A stretch of 64,000 bases of DNA from Methanolapillus ohkumae (GCF_032594355.1 NZ_CP131061.1:744001-808000); one strand, 5' to 3'; shown: positions 54,639-63,514, counted from the stretch's first letter. The notes: generated by a model not told the origin, from the sequence alone. Numbers and translations are program-made.

Positions 54639-54654
54639 TTTCGTCGTGACGAAA
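54639..54654. promoter_or_regulatory. Candidate operator TTTCGTCGTGACGAAA
   Basis: A 16-bp near-palindrome (7-bp perfect arms, GT centre) in a gene-free divergent region, with further partial symmetry outside (TTxTTT/AAACAA). It could be a regulator site for either gene; it is not a recognised DtxR/Fur-type box. Confidence 0.35.
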
Positions 54655-54888
54655 CAAATCTCCATAATCATTATGAATATATAAATGTATTGGGACAAAA
54701 CATGTAAAAAACAGTCAAATCCACCTGCATGAATATAAAGTAAAATTAAATTGATTATTATATATTTAATTTTCAGAGTTTGGACTAAAAATCATCCATT
54801 TTTATTCATTTTTATCTTTCATCATTTTTATTCATTTTGTGAAACAACAGGATAATAAAGCAAAAACCGAGTTAGATCTGTAGAAAAT

Positions 54889-54956
54889 AAAAGCAATCAA
54901 GTAAAAGCAATCAAGTAAAAGCAATCAAGTAAAAGCAATCAAGTAAAAGCAATCAT
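54889..54956. repeat. 14-bp tandem repeat AAAAGCAATCAAGT
   Basis: Four exact units and a fifth partial, ending 26 nt before an ATG; they occupy the leader or promoter of the next gene. Confidence 0.92.
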
Positions 54957-54981
54957 AAGCAAAACCAAAAGAGAGAAACAT

Positions 54982-56424
54982 ATGGATTTGGAAGGATACG
55001 CGAAACAATTGATTTTAAAAAACAAGGCTGATGCCGAGTCTGAACTCAAAAAACGGATATTGGAAATCAAAGACATTTCGGAAAACGATGCGAAAAAAAT
55101 TGCGGCTGCCGTCTTAGAAGAAACAAACTTCACCTTGAATTTTAAAGAAGATATCTTAACGTTTCAAAAAGCAGACGTTTCCGTCGGAAACTTCGGTGTC
55201 GGTTCCCGTGGAATCGGAGATTTTTACGTTCATGGAAAAATCGGGGAAGTCATCGGAAAAACGGAGGCTGTCTTGGATGCTTCCAATTTGGATGATTCCG
55301 GGGTTGTTTCTTTTCCACTTTCCAGTCCGCTTTCCAATCCGCTTTCCAATCCATTTTTGGTTTTGACGGTGGACGGCATGCATTCCCGATTGAGCGCGTT
55401 TCCATTTTTGGCCGGCTTTCACGTCGCTCGGGCTGCGCTGCGGGATATTTATGTGATGGGAGCAAAGCCGTTGGCGATGCTTTCCGACATTCATGTGGCG
55501 GATGACGGCGATGTTGCCATGATTTTTGACCACTTGGCCGGAATTTCCGCAGTCTCGGAATTGACAAAAATTCCGCTCATCACCGGAAGTACGCTTCGAA
55601 TCGGCGGCGACATGGTGATTGGAGGTCGGATGACCGGATGCGTTGGCGCCGCCGCGGTTTTAATTTCAGGAGAAAAAAATCTCACCGCCCGAAAAAAAGC
55701 AGCGCCCGGGGATTTGATTTTGATGACAAAAGGTGCCGGTGGCGGAACGATTGTGACCACCGCAATTTATTCCGGGTATGAAAACGCGGCGACCGTCATT
55801 GACAAAACGTTAAACACAGACTTTTTATCGGTTTGCCAATCTCTTCTGGACCGGGGGCTGAACGCGCAAATTCATGTGATGACAGACGTAACCAATGGCG
55901 GCATTCGCGGGGACGCGCATGAAATCTCAAAAGAAGCCGGTGTCCGGCTTATTTTTGACGACGCTGCGCTGCAAAAATGTGTGGACGCCGTTGTTTTGGA
56001 GATGTTGGATTCCCTCTGTATTGATTTTCGCGGCGTTTCCATCGATTCGCTTTTGGTGATTTGTCCGCCCGAAATTGTGGACGCCGTCATTTGTGCCGCA
56101 AACGATGCGGGAAGCGAGATGTTCGTGGTCGGCCGGGTGGAAAAAGCGGACGCTCAAAAGCCGGACGATCGACCGGGCATGCACGCAAGCATGCAACCCG
56201 GCGCGTTTCTCATAAAAGATGGACAAGAAACGGATTTTTTGCCGCTTTTCCGGGAAGCCCCTTATACGCCGCTTAAAAAAGCAATCGGTGAAAACACGCC
56301 GCCGGATTTTGAAGAAATGCGGCAAAAAGTGGATGAGGCGGCGGAGGCAGCGGTTTTGAAAAAAGCGAGAGTTGTAAGAAAGATTTTGGAAAAAGAAAAA
56401 AAGAAAAAAAGAAATGAATTTTGA
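54982..56424 (+). CDS. AIR synthase-related protein (PurM/SelD/HypE superfamily)
   Basis: A 480-aa protein of the PurM-like kinase superfamily, in the long methanogen group annotated AIR synthase-related. Family features: VGNFGVGSRGIGDFYVHGKI, LTVDGMHSRLSAFPFLAGFHVARAALRDIYVMGAKP, LADI-type SDIHVADDGD, and VMTDVTNGGIRGDAHEISKEAGV. An N-terminal helical extension (about 1-70) and a Lys-rich C-terminus are extra. The reaction is not known; it is not PurM itself. A SSPLSNPLSNPF repeat at about residue 112 is a slippage product. ATG with GAGAGA upstream. Confidence 0.85.
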   Translation: MDLEGYAKQLILKNKADAESELKKRILEIKDISENDAKKIAAAVLEETNFTLNFKEDILTFQKADVSVGNFGVGSRGIGDFYVHGKIGEVIGKTEAVLDASNLDDSGVVSFPLSSPLSNPLSNPFLVLTVDGMHSRLSAFPFLAGFHVARAALRDIYVMGAKPLAMLSDIHVADDGDVAMIFDHLAGISAVSELTKIPLITGSTLRIGGDMVIGGRMTGCVGAAAVLISGEKNLTARKKAAPGDLILMTKGAGGGTIVTTAIYSGYENAATVIDKTLNTDFLSVCQSLLDRGLNAQIHVMTDVTNGGIRGDAHEISKEAGVRLIFDDAALQKCVDAVVLEMLDSLCIDFRGVSIDSLLVICPPEIVDAVICAANDAGSEMFVVGRVEKADAQKPDDRPGMHASMQPGAFLIKDGQETDFLPLFREAPYTPLKKAIGENTPPDFEEMRQKVDEAAEAAVLKKARVVRKILEKEKKKKRNEF

Positions 56425-56497
56425 TGCGCATTTAATTTGACACAAAATCATTCGGACAAGTTGCTCATACAATATGCAGTAAAAAGAGGGCAAAATC

Positions 56498-56848
56498 ATG
56501 AAAATCAGCTATGTTACATCTATCGTAAAAAACATGGGCGAAACTGTAAAGTTTTACAAAGACATTATGGGTTTTAGCATACACAGTGAATACGTCCTTG
56601 GCGATGCCGGCCGAATAACTCTTATGCAAGGTCCTTGCGAGACAATGTTTGAGCTTATTGAGAATCCACAGTTCGACGCAGGTTTTTATTCTATCGGCAT
56701 GGATGTTGAAAATCTGGACGAAACTTTAAAAAAGATGCGCGCAAAAGGTGTGCATGTTCTTATGGATCCCGTGCTGACGCAAGTTGGAAAAATGTCTTTC
56801 ATCGTTGATCCAAACGGTGTAAAAATGGCATTAATCGAGCATTTTTAA
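56498..56848 (+). CDS. VOC (glyoxalase-fold) family protein
   Basis: A 116-aa vicinal oxygen chelate protein. VKNMGETVKFYKDIMGFSI opens the first beta-alpha-beta-beta-beta unit; the second holds SFIVDPNGVKMALIEHF with the usual metal-ligand Glu near the end. Substrate unknown. ATG with AGAGGG upstream, 73 nt after the AIR synthase-like gene and probably co-transcribed. Confidence 0.88.
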   Translation: MKISYVTSIVKNMGETVKFYKDIMGFSIHSEYVLGDAGRITLMQGPCETMFELIENPQFDAGFYSIGMDVENLDETLKKMRAKGVHVLMDPVLTQVGKMSFIVDPNGVKMALIEHF

Positions 56849-56887
56849 AATTGATTTTTGTACTTTTCAATATCAATCATTGCTTTT

Positions 56888-57304
56888 TTAAACATATTCT
56901 TTCAAAACCGTCATCAAATCCCTCAAATTTAAAACAAATTCGTCCAACGTTTCCTGAATCATCAAATTCACTTTTTCATTCGGCGTGTGAATCCGAAAAT
57001 CCGTACGAAGCCCGATTATCGGTTTTTTCGCGGCATAGGCGTACCCAAGTTCCCAAGCCGTTCCGGAATCTATGTCGGCGCCTTCCAAAATCGCGACGAT
57101 CAAATCGGATTTTTCAAGGCCGGAAAAACAGCTTTGGAAAATGCCGGACTGATTTTGATTGTGGCGCTGCACGCTGTCATCTTCCGCATCTTCCTGGGGA
57201 AGAAAAACGGCAAAACCCAAATTTTTCAATTCCGCGGCAAGTTTTTTGTTAAATTCACGCTCCGCCTCCGAAAAAAGAGGACCGGCCAAATAAATTGTTT
57301 TCAT
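56888..57304 (-). CDS. Nucleoside 2-deoxyribosyltransferase family protein
   Basis: A 138-aa protein. MKTIYLAGPLFSEAEREFNKKL and DSGTAWELGYAYAAKKPIIGLRTDFR match the nucleoside 2-deoxyribosyltransferase / DNPH1 fold, with the catalytic Glu in GTAWELG. It would transfer or hydrolyse deoxyribose on nucleosides or nucleotides. ATG with GGAG nine nucleotides upstream. Convergent with the VOC gene, gap 39 nt. Confidence 0.92.
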   Translation of the reverse strand: MKTIYLAGPLFSEAEREFNKKLAAELKNLGFAVFLPQEDAEDDSVQRHNQNQSGIFQSCFSGLEKSDLIVAILEGADIDSGTAWELGYAYAAKKPIIGLRTDFRIHTPNEKVNLMIQETLDEFVLNLRDLMTVLKEYV

Positions 57305-57753
57305 TGTAAAATCTCCGATAAAATATAAAAAACGATAAAGTTCATCATGTTTTTAAAGATTAATTACTTTTCCGACTTTTATTTCATTTTATTCATTTTT
57401 CCATTCATCTATAATTTCACTCCTTTTTTTCCATTCTTTTTTTCCATTCTTTTTTTCCATTCTTTTTTTCTATTTTTTGTTTTTCGCCTAAAATTCCAAA
57501 AGCGTCCTGATTTTTTTGCAAAAAAATTCAAGGACAGTTTTATATATCCAATATTTCTTTTTTCACTTTTATTGAAAAAAAATTATCTGAATCATCAAAT
57601 AATCAAAACAAGCATCAGAGTCTTCAAATAATCAAAATAACTTGCTGTGTCATTAAGTAATATTATAAAATCAGAATCAAGCAACTAAAATACAGAATTA
57701 TCAAAATACAATCATATTATCAGAAAATCAAAATAAAACTTTTAGGAAAATCA
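57305..57753. other. Intergenic region before argC
   Basis: A 449-nt gap. 57423-57472 is a 14-bp tandem repeat (TTCCATTCTTTTTT). The rest is AT-rich with AATCAAAATA-like units (57595-57740). argC follows an AGGA site. No gene visible. Confidence 0.6.
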
Positions 57754-58791
57754 ATGATGATTAAAGCAGGAATAGTCGGCGCGTCCGGATATGCCGGAGA
57801 AGAATTGTTGCGGCTCTTGGCCATGCATTCGCATGTCAAAGTTGTGGCAGCGACGTCTCGGAACTTGGCCGGCAAAAAAATCGGATCGGTTCACATCAAT
57901 TTGGATGGATTTTATCCGGATTTAACTTTTGAAAACATCGACAACAATGAGTTAAAAAAGATGTGTGATGTTATTTTTTTGGCGGTTCCGCACGGAGCGT
58001 CTATGGATTTTGTTCCGGAATTGCTAAACGGCAGTACCTGTAAAATTATCGATCTGAGCGCCGACTACCGCCTCAAGACAGCTGAATTTGAAAAAATCTA
58101 CGGCATGAAACATAAAGACCCCCGGGAGGCCGTTTATGCAATTCCGGAAGTGCATGATGTTTTAAAGGAAGCCGAAAAAATAAAAAATATCCGATTGATC
58201 GCAAATCCTGGATGTTTTCCGACCGGGGCAACCTTGGCAGTGGCACCGCTTGCGAAATTTGGTGTTTTGGAGAATGTGATTTTTGACTCCAAATCCGGCG
58301 TGACCGGTGCCGGAAATACGCCATCTGCCACCTCTCACTATCCGAATTTGACGGAAAATATCATCCCGTACAAAATGACGGCGCACCGCCACACCGCGGA
58401 AATGCGGCAGGAAATCTCCCGCCTCCAGCCCGGATTTGACAACATTAGTTTTACGCCGCATGTTATTCCCGCATCTCGCGGAATTTTAACGACCGCGCAC
58501 GTGTTCACGGCAAAAAAATACACAACGGAAGAAGTTAAAAAGATTTACGTGGATTTCTACAAGGATAAACCGTTTGTCCGAATTGTGGATGGCGTCCCGT
58601 CCCTCTTGGCAATTCGAGGCTCCAACTTCTGCCATATTGGTCTGGAAGCTGATTCCAAAACCAAACGGATCGTCATCGTGTCCGCTATTGACAATTTGGT
58701 GAAAGGCGCCGCCGGACAAGCGATTCAGAACATGAATATTCTGTTCGGGCTTTCGGAAACGGAAGGGCTTTGGATTCCGGGGTTGCCGTAA
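57754..58791 (+). CDS. argC: N-acetyl-gamma-glutamyl-phosphate reductase
   Basis: A 345-aa NADP-dependent enzyme of arginine synthesis (third step). The Rossmann motif is GIVGASGYAGEELLRLL, the catalytic Cys is in NPGCFPTGATL, and SGVTGAGNTPS and HRHTAEMRQE are family motifs. The gene could start at 57754 or one codon later. It forms an operon with argJ, 95 nt downstream. Confidence 0.96.
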   Translation: MMIKAGIVGASGYAGEELLRLLAMHSHVKVVAATSRNLAGKKIGSVHINLDGFYPDLTFENIDNNELKKMCDVIFLAVPHGASMDFVPELLNGSTCKIIDLSADYRLKTAEFEKIYGMKHKDPREAVYAIPEVHDVLKEAEKIKNIRLIANPGCFPTGATLAVAPLAKFGVLENVIFDSKSGVTGAGNTPSATSHYPNLTENIIPYKMTAHRHTAEMRQEISRLQPGFDNISFTPHVIPASRGILTTAHVFTAKKYTTEEVKKIYVDFYKDKPFVRIVDGVPSLLAIRGSNFCHIGLEADSKTKRIVIVSAIDNLVKGAAGQAIQNMNILFGLSETEGLWIPGLP

Positions 58792-58886
58792 TTGAAATTG
58801 AGTTTGAGACAAATCAAGTTTTGAGACAAGGGGAATTTAAATTTTATAATTTTTTTATAAATTCAAACATAAAAGAGGAAAAAGAA

Positions 58887-60098
58887 ATGATTCGAAAAAT
58901 TGAAGGCGGAATTACCGCCGTATCCGGTGTTTCGGCCTTTGGTTTAAAGGATGGGAAAAAGGGTCTTGCGATTATTTTAGCGGAAGGTCCTGCGGCCGGC
59001 GTGTTCACTCGTAATAAAGTGATTGCGGCGCCCTTAATTATCACCCAAGACAAATTAAAAACAAATGGCGGATTCTTATCGGCTGTCATCGCCAACAGCG
59101 GAAACGCGAATGCGTACACCGGAGAACAGGGCCTGATTGATGCGAAAATGATGACTAAAATGTTGGCCGACAAAATTAAAGTTGACGACAAATTCATCGC
59201 GGTCGCCTCCACCGGTGTTATCGGCCGGAAAATGGACATGAATTGGATTTCATCACACATTGACCCTGTGCTATCATCCGTCAATGAAAAAGAAGACGGA
59301 AGCATCGGGGCCATGCGTGCGATTATGACAACCGATTTGGTTCCCAAAGTTTCTGCGATTGAAGTGACGGCAAGCAGTGGAACTTATCGGATTGGCGGGA
59401 TTGCGAAAGGCTCGGGCATGATTGAGCCGAACATGGGGACCATGCTTGGATTTGTCTACACAGACGCTGCGGTTTCATCTGTTCAAATTCAAAAATGTTT
59501 AACCGACGCCGTCAACAAGAGTTTTAACATGATTGTGGTCGACGGCGACACCAGTACAAACGATATGTGCCTCCTCACCGCCACCGGAAAATCCGGCGTC
59601 CGGATTTTGGATGACAAGGCGCTTCGCGAATTCCAAGAAGCGTTGGAGTTTGTTTTAATCGACCTTGCGAAAATGATTGCCAAAGACGGAGAAGGCGCGA
59701 CCAAATTGGTGGAATCAACTGTCATCGGCGCCAAAACAAAGGAAGACGCGAAATTGGCCGCCAAATCCATTGTCCGCTCGCCTTTGGTGAAGACCGCGAT
59801 TTTTGGAAACGACCCGAACTGGGGACGTATTGTCGCCGCCGCCGGCTATTCCGGTGCTGATTTTGACCAAACAAAAATTTCGCTCACCATTTCGGATGGC
59901 ACGGGAACCGCCGACTTGGTTAAAAACGGAGAAATCATTGAAAAGAATCCTGCCGTTCTCGACGATTTAAAGAAAATCATGTCGGCCAAAACCATTTTCA
60001 TTCAAATGGATTTGGGCGCGGGTCCTGAATTTGCGACGGCGTGGGGCTGCGATTTGACATACGATTATGTCCGAATCAATGCGGATTACACGACATAA
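58887..60098 (+). CDS. argJ: Glutamate N-acetyltransferase (ornithine acetyltransferase)
   Basis: A 403-aa Ntn-fold enzyme that moves acetyl from N-acetylornithine to glutamate, recycling the acetyl group. The autoproteolysis site is KGSGMIEPNMGTMLGFV, with Thr of GTM as the N-terminal nucleophile of the beta chain. Also seen: NSGNANAYTGEQG and FGNDPNWGRIVAAAGYSG. ATG at 58887 with AGAGGA is chosen over an in-frame start overlapping argC. argB is not adjacent. Confidence 0.96.
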   Translation: MIRKIEGGITAVSGVSAFGLKDGKKGLAIILAEGPAAGVFTRNKVIAAPLIITQDKLKTNGGFLSAVIANSGNANAYTGEQGLIDAKMMTKMLADKIKVDDKFIAVASTGVIGRKMDMNWISSHIDPVLSSVNEKEDGSIGAMRAIMTTDLVPKVSAIEVTASSGTYRIGGIAKGSGMIEPNMGTMLGFVYTDAAVSSVQIQKCLTDAVNKSFNMIVVDGDTSTNDMCLLTATGKSGVRILDDKALREFQEALEFVLIDLAKMIAKDGEGATKLVESTVIGAKTKEDAKLAAKSIVRSPLVKTAIFGNDPNWGRIVAAAGYSGADFDQTKISLTISDGTGTADLVKNGEIIEKNPAVLDDLKKIMSAKTIFIQMDLGAGPEFATAWGCDLTYDYVRINADYTT

Positions 60099-60127
60099 CA
60101 CAACCGTTTCTCAAAAAAACGGATTCA

Positions 60128-60160
60128 ATCGGATAATTTAAATTATCCGATCCTTTTTTT
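60128..60160 (+). terminator. Terminator after argJ
   Basis: ATCGGATAATTT (60128-60139) and AAATTATCCGAT (60140-60151) form a perfect palindrome, then CCTTTTTTT. Confidence 0.7.
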
Positions 60161-60203
60161 ATTTTAATTTTAATTTTAATTTTGATTTTGATTTTGATTT
60201 TTT

Positions 60204-60272
60204 ACGGCAACATGCGCGCGCGTTATGGCAGCCAATTTTAAAAAATTTCAACAAAAACGCGAAGGCGGCTTT
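60204..60272 (+). repeat. Dispersed GCGCGCGTTATGGC repeat, copy 4
   Basis: Shares GCGCGCGTTAT, then GGCA..CAATTTT and ATTTCAACAAAA with copy 1 at 2331, and the GCGCGTTATGGC core with copies 2 and 3. It again lies upstream (about 230 bp) of a long hairpin. Confidence 0.6.
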
Positions 60273-60435
60273 TTTTCAACAAAATATAAATCTTCGGGCC
60301 TATTTCGGATTTTAATGTGGCTGCATTCTATTTACTCGTTACTCCTTTCGTTTTGCGGTAACTGTTTTCTTTTTTAGTTTTGCTGCAACTGTTGATGGTT
60401 TTAAGCTCGCTGAATTCTGTTTCCATCCACGCATC

Positions 60436-60510
60436 TCTTCACAATAATTCTTCCGAGAAATTCGAGATGCAAAGCATCTCGAATTTTCGGGTGGATTTCT
60501 TGACATTTTC
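60436..60510 (-). repeat. Long hairpin element, copy E (inverted)
   Basis: On the minus strand: GTCAAGAAATCCACCCG, then a stem (60453-60490; tip CGAGATGC/GCATCTCG, TTT loop, one unpaired base), then GAATTATTGTGAAGAGATG. The stem sequence is different from A-D but the flanking motifs keep the same order. Confidence 0.62.
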
Positions 60511-60645
60511 AAAAAAGCAGGCATTAAAATGTTTTTTCCATTTCAAAAAAGGGAGCATTGAAAAACGGACACATCCTTAATAACTCAAACCACGGGTTTT
60601 AAAGAAAATCCAAAAATTTTTCCGGCTGCGCACAGGCAAACCGTT

Positions 60646-61257
60646 TCATATTTTTGTTTCACTTTGGACAACAAACCGCCACTCAATGCTTCTGTAAGGC
60701 TCGGTCGCGTAATTGATTCCAATCCGCTTTGTCGTGATAAATTCCGGGCGGCAGCCGTCATCTTCAATCCACAATTCGTCCGATTTTGTCAAATCGATTT
60801 CATTGAGTGCTTTTGTGATGTTCATGGCTTTTGTGAGTTTGGCGGGGCCGTCAAAACCTTCCACGCTTCGAATAAGTGCCGCTTGTGGGTTTTCTTGTCC
60901 ACCGGTGACAATGTTGAGCAAGTGGTGAATGCCGTAACACAAATAAATGTAGGCGTGGCCGCCGTCGCTAAACATGACTGCCGTCCGTTTGGTTTTTCCG
61001 GCTTTGGCATGGCAAGCCGTGTCCTCCATGCCACGGTAGGCTTCGGTTTCTAAAATCCTGTACCGCAAAACAGTTCCGTCCGGAAGTTTTCGGGCGAGAA
61101 TTTTTCCAAGAAGGCTTGGGGCAACGGTGAGCACATCTTGCCGGTAAAATTCAGAGCCGAGCCTCAAAAAAGAATTGTCGGCGGCATCAGCAACTATTTT
61201 ATTTTCCGCCTTTTTATTCTCAGCTTTTTTATTTTCCGCCTTTTCTTTTTTGGGCAA
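60646..61257 (-). CDS. DNA-3-methyladenine glycosylase (AAG/MPG family)
   Basis: A 203-aa base-excision repair glycosylase of the mammalian AAG type. Family features: APSLLGKILARKLPDG, the active-site region ILETEAYRGMEDTACHAKAG with the catalytic Glu, and AYIYLCYGIHHLLNIV. The start is TTG (61255-61257); the N-terminus has an AENKKAENKKAENK slippage repeat from 15-bp units. It removes alkylated purines. Adjacent genes on the same strand are unrelated. Confidence 0.93.
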   Translation of the reverse strand: MPKKEKAENKKAENKKAENKIVADAADNSFLRLGSEFYRQDVLTVAPSLLGKILARKLPDGTVLRYRILETEAYRGMEDTACHAKAGKTKRTAVMFSDGGHAYIYLCYGIHHLLNIVTGGQENPQAALIRSVEGFDGPAKLTKAMNITKALNEIDLTKSDELWIEDDGCRPEFITTKRIGINYATEPYRSIEWRFVVQSETKI

Positions 61258-61275
61258 TTTTATCCGTCCGATCTA

Positions 61276-61839
61276 TTAGTCTTCTTCCATTCGTTTTTCC
61301 ATTTCCATGATTTTTTCGTGCGCTTTTTCAATCTTTTGCTTCTTCTCGCTTTCTTCATCCGCTTCGATTTCCGGTGCCGCTTTATTATTTTGGGCTTGGA
61401 ATTCATCGGGTCCGAGTTCATGGAATTGGGCGTATTTTCGCTTCAACACTTTTCCAAAGCAGGAAAGGCTTTCGCATTTTTGGAAATATTTCGGGCGAAC
61501 CAATTCATAAATGCCGCGCTCGTCGCGCTCATCGCCGACAATAATATAAACCGCCGGAAAGCCCGCGTCCGCCATCTTGAATTTCCCGAAAATTTCAAAC
61601 CCCTCATACTTTCGGACAAATTCATCTTGGTACAAAATCTCATACGGGACACCGAACCGCTTCATAAAGTCTAAAACCTCCGGCTTCATCCCGGAAGCGC
61701 TGTGCGTGAGTCCGTACAGCGGGCATTCAATTTTGGACGGCGAAATGCCCTGCTTGAAAAAATAGGTGATTTTGTTCAGCGCACCGCCATCCATGGCGTA
61801 AATGAAAACAAGTTTTTCTTTCGTATCTGTCATTGTCAT
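61276..61839 (-). CDS. Hypothetical protein with coiled-coil tail
   Basis: A 187-aa protein. The first half (VFIYAMDGGALNKITYFFKQGISPSKIECPLYGLTHSASGMKP) resembles a family I recall only as an uncharacterised thioredoxin-like or G3E-type group; I do not assign a function. The second half is highly charged and ends in a coiled coil (ESEKKQKIEKAHEKIMEMEKRMEED). The ATG at 61839 is chosen over one ten codons earlier, but neither has a strong site. It follows the ybjQ-like gene by about 60 nt. Confidence 0.65.
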   Translation of the reverse strand: MTMTDTKEKLVFIYAMDGGALNKITYFFKQGISPSKIECPLYGLTHSASGMKPEVLDFMKRFGVPYEILYQDEFVRKYEGFEIFGKFKMADAGFPAVYIIVGDERDERGIYELVRPKYFQKCESLSCFGKVLKRKYAQFHELGPDEFQAQNNKAAPEIEADEESEKKQKIEKAHEKIMEMEKRMEED

Positions 61840-61899
61840 TTTTGATCGACCCGAAAAGTCGCACTCCATATCACACTCTTTTTGTCAAAAGAGTGTTTA

Positions 61900-62232
61900 T
61901 CAAGGGTGCCCACCGTCATAATTTTTCAATTTCACGGCCGTTCCGTAACACAAAACCTCGCTGGCGTTTTGAATGGTGGTGGTCTGGAACCGGAAGCAAA
62001 CAATCGCGTCGGCACCCATGGCTTTCGCATCCTCAATCATTCGGTCATAAGATTGTTCGCGGGCTTCGGCCAACATTTTTGTGTATTCGTAAATTTCGCC
62101 GCCGACTATGTTTCTAAATCCGGCCATAATGTCTTTTCCGAGGTGGCGAGCACGGACGGTGTTTCCGCGTGCGATGCCGACAATTTCCTCGACTTCGTAA
62201 TTTGAAAAATTATCTTGGGTGGTGGTTAACAT
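61900..62232 (-). CDS. YbjQ / UPF0145 family protein
   Basis: A 110-aa protein of the YbjQ (UPF0145) family, which forms pentamers in solved structures and has been called heavy-metal-binding. Typical stretches: IVGIARGNTVRARHLGKDIMAGFRNIVGGEIYEYTKMLAEAREQ and MGADAIVCFRFQTTTI. No clear role. ATG with GAGGA upstream. Confidence 0.9.
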   Translation of the reverse strand: MLTTTQDNFSNYEVEEIVGIARGNTVRARHLGKDIMAGFRNIVGGEIYEYTKMLAEAREQSYDRMIEDAKAMGADAIVCFRFQTTTIQNASEVLCYGTAVKLKNYDGGHP

Positions 62233-62310
62233 TTTCGTTCCTCATATTGTTTTTTGTTTTTAATTTGTTTTTTATTTTTAACAAATTTGTTATTTTCACT
62301 TTTATTATTT

Positions 62311-62454
62311 TTACTTTTTTATATTTTTATATTTCTTTTCTTCCTGATCCTTTTGCCGGTCATTGACCGCTTTAATTAAAAGCAAGGCTGCGCCGACAAA
62401 GACGGCGAACACAATAAAAAAGTATATTAAAACAAAGACGAGCGCTGACATCAT
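62311..62454 (-). CDS. Small single-pass membrane protein
   Basis: A 47-aa frame, MMSALVFVLIYFFIVFAVFV followed by a short basic/acidic tail (RQKDQEEKKYKN). One membrane helix, cytoplasmic charged end. The second ATG (62451) is equally possible; AGAG lies upstream. It sits 13 nt after the ubiquitin-like gene and before ybjQ, in the same direction, which supports reality. Function unknown. Confidence 0.6.
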   Translation of the reverse strand: MMSALVFVLIYFFIVFAVFVGAALLLIKAVNDRQKDQEEKKYKNIKK

Positions 62455-62467
62455 TTTTCTCTTATCC

Positions 62468-62695
62468 TTATTGGTCGAATACGACTTTTAAAATTTGAAT
62501 TTTTCCGCCGTCGATGACATCATCATACGGCACCGGCTTTTTGTTGTTAAATACCAAAACGGTTTCCTCGTTGATTCCCAATTTCTTCAGCAAACCCGCA
62601 TATGTTTCGTTTTCTGAGATTTCGATTTCTCGCTCTGTTTTTTTTCCGTTTTGGTCGATTTCGATTGAAATTTTTGAATGAGCCAATAAAATCAC
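62468..62695 (-). CDS. Ubiquitin-like beta-grasp protein (ThiS/MoaD-like)
   Basis: A 75-aa protein with a beta-grasp pattern: SKISIEIDQN, NETYAGLLKKLGINEETVLVFNNKKPVPYDDVI, GGKIQILKVV. It matches ThiS/MoaD/SAMP-type folds in size and in the VLVFNNKKPVPYDD hairpin, but ends VVFDQ rather than the Gly-Gly needed for sulfur transfer or conjugation. Start GTG with AGGA upstream; a TTG three codons later is possible. Confidence 0.72.
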   Translation of the reverse strand: MILLAHSKISIEIDQNGKKTEREIEISENETYAGLLKKLGINEETVLVFNNKKPVPYDDVIDGGKIQILKVVFDQ

Positions 62696-62803
62696 TGAAA
62701 TCCTATAAGTGTCCTTTTCGGTTTTATAATTTTCTTACGCAAAAAATATTTTTCAAAAAATGAAATTTTATTTTGAAAACTCGGGAAAATTCACTCTAAA
62801 AAC

Positions 62804-62812
62804 CTTTAAATG
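62804..62812 (+). promoter_or_regulatory. BRE/TATA of the L15e operon
   Basis: AAAACC directly followed by TTTAAATG gives a textbook archaeal BRE/TATA. A start near 62836 would place a small CGGGA-TACG-TCCCG hairpin (62850-62863) in the 90-nt leader. Confidence 0.5.
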
Positions 62813-62923
62813 CAATGACGCAATTATTGGACACCTGTTTCATTTCGGGATACGTCCCGTTGGAATGTGGCTGACAAAATGAAAAGCCGAACCGTGAAAC
62901 TAAAAATCAAATGGTGAAACAAA

Positions 62924-63514
62924 TTGGTAAAATCTTTTTATGGATACGTCAGAGACGCCTGGAAAAAACCGGAAGAATCTTACGTTGACGAACTTAGATG
63001 GGAACGCCTCCAAGTGTGGAGACGCTCCGGCTCCGTAACAAGAGTAGAACGCCCGACCAGAATCGACCGTGCCCGCTCCCTCGGCTACAAAGCCAAGCAG
63101 GGCATCATTGTCGTCCGTGTGAAAGTCAGAAGAGGAGGACTCCGTCAAGCGAGATACATCCGCGGAAGACGCACACACAACATGGGAATGAGCAAAACCA
63201 CTGCCGGAAAAAGCATCCAGCGCATTTGTGAAGAACGCGCCGGCCGCAAGTACCCGAACCTGGAAGTTCTCAACTCCTACTGGGTTGGCGAAGATGGAAA
63301 ATTCAAGTGGTACGAAGTCATTCTCGTTGACCCGAGCCACCCGGTGATCCAAAGCGACAAACACCTCAACTGGGTTTGCAAAGGCGCAAACCGTGGAAGA
63401 GCTCAGCGCGGTTTGACCAGCGCCGGAAAGAAAGGACGTGGTTTGACCATCCGTGGAAACGGATCGGAAAAACAAAGACCGAGCCTTCGCGCCAACAGGG
63501 ACAGAGGAAAGTGA
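62924..63514 (+). CDS. rpl15e: 50S ribosomal protein L15e
   Basis: A 196-aa archaeal/eukaryotic L15e. MVKSFYGYVRDAWKKPEESYVDELRWERLQVWRR, then RTHNMGMSKTTAGKSIQRICEERAGRKYPNLEVLNSYWVGEDGKFKWYEVILVDPSHP and the basic tail are clear. The start is TTG with GGTGA upstream. It overlaps the next gene by 4 nt. From known archaeal gene order this opens an operon with RNA-processing (exosome, RNase P) genes. Confidence 0.96.
   Translation: MVKSFYGYVRDAWKKPEESYVDELRWERLQVWRRSGSVTRVERPTRIDRARSLGYKAKQGIIVVRVKVRRGGLRQARYIRGRRTHNMGMSKTTAGKSIQRICEERAGRKYPNLEVLNSYWVGEDGKFKWYEVILVDPSHPVIQSDKHLNWVCKGANRGRAQRGLTSAGKKGRGLTIRGNGSEKQRPSLRANRDRGK

Larger units (their letters stand above)
54060..54981. other. Long divergent intergenic region feoA / AIR synthase-like
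   Basis: A 922-nt AT-rich gap. It contains palindromic AATTTAAAATT stretches (54180-54290), a perfect TTTCGTC-GT-GACGAAA palindrome (54639-54654) and a 14-bp tandem repeat (54889-54956) ending just before the next gene. No gene is credible. Confidence 0.6.
60099..60645. other. Intergenic region with dispersed elements
   Basis: The 547-nt gap between argJ and the minus-strand glycosylase holds the argJ terminator, an AATTTT/GATTTT tract (60163-60200), a dispersed GC-rich repeat (60204) and hairpin element E (60436). No gene is seen. Confidence 0.65.
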
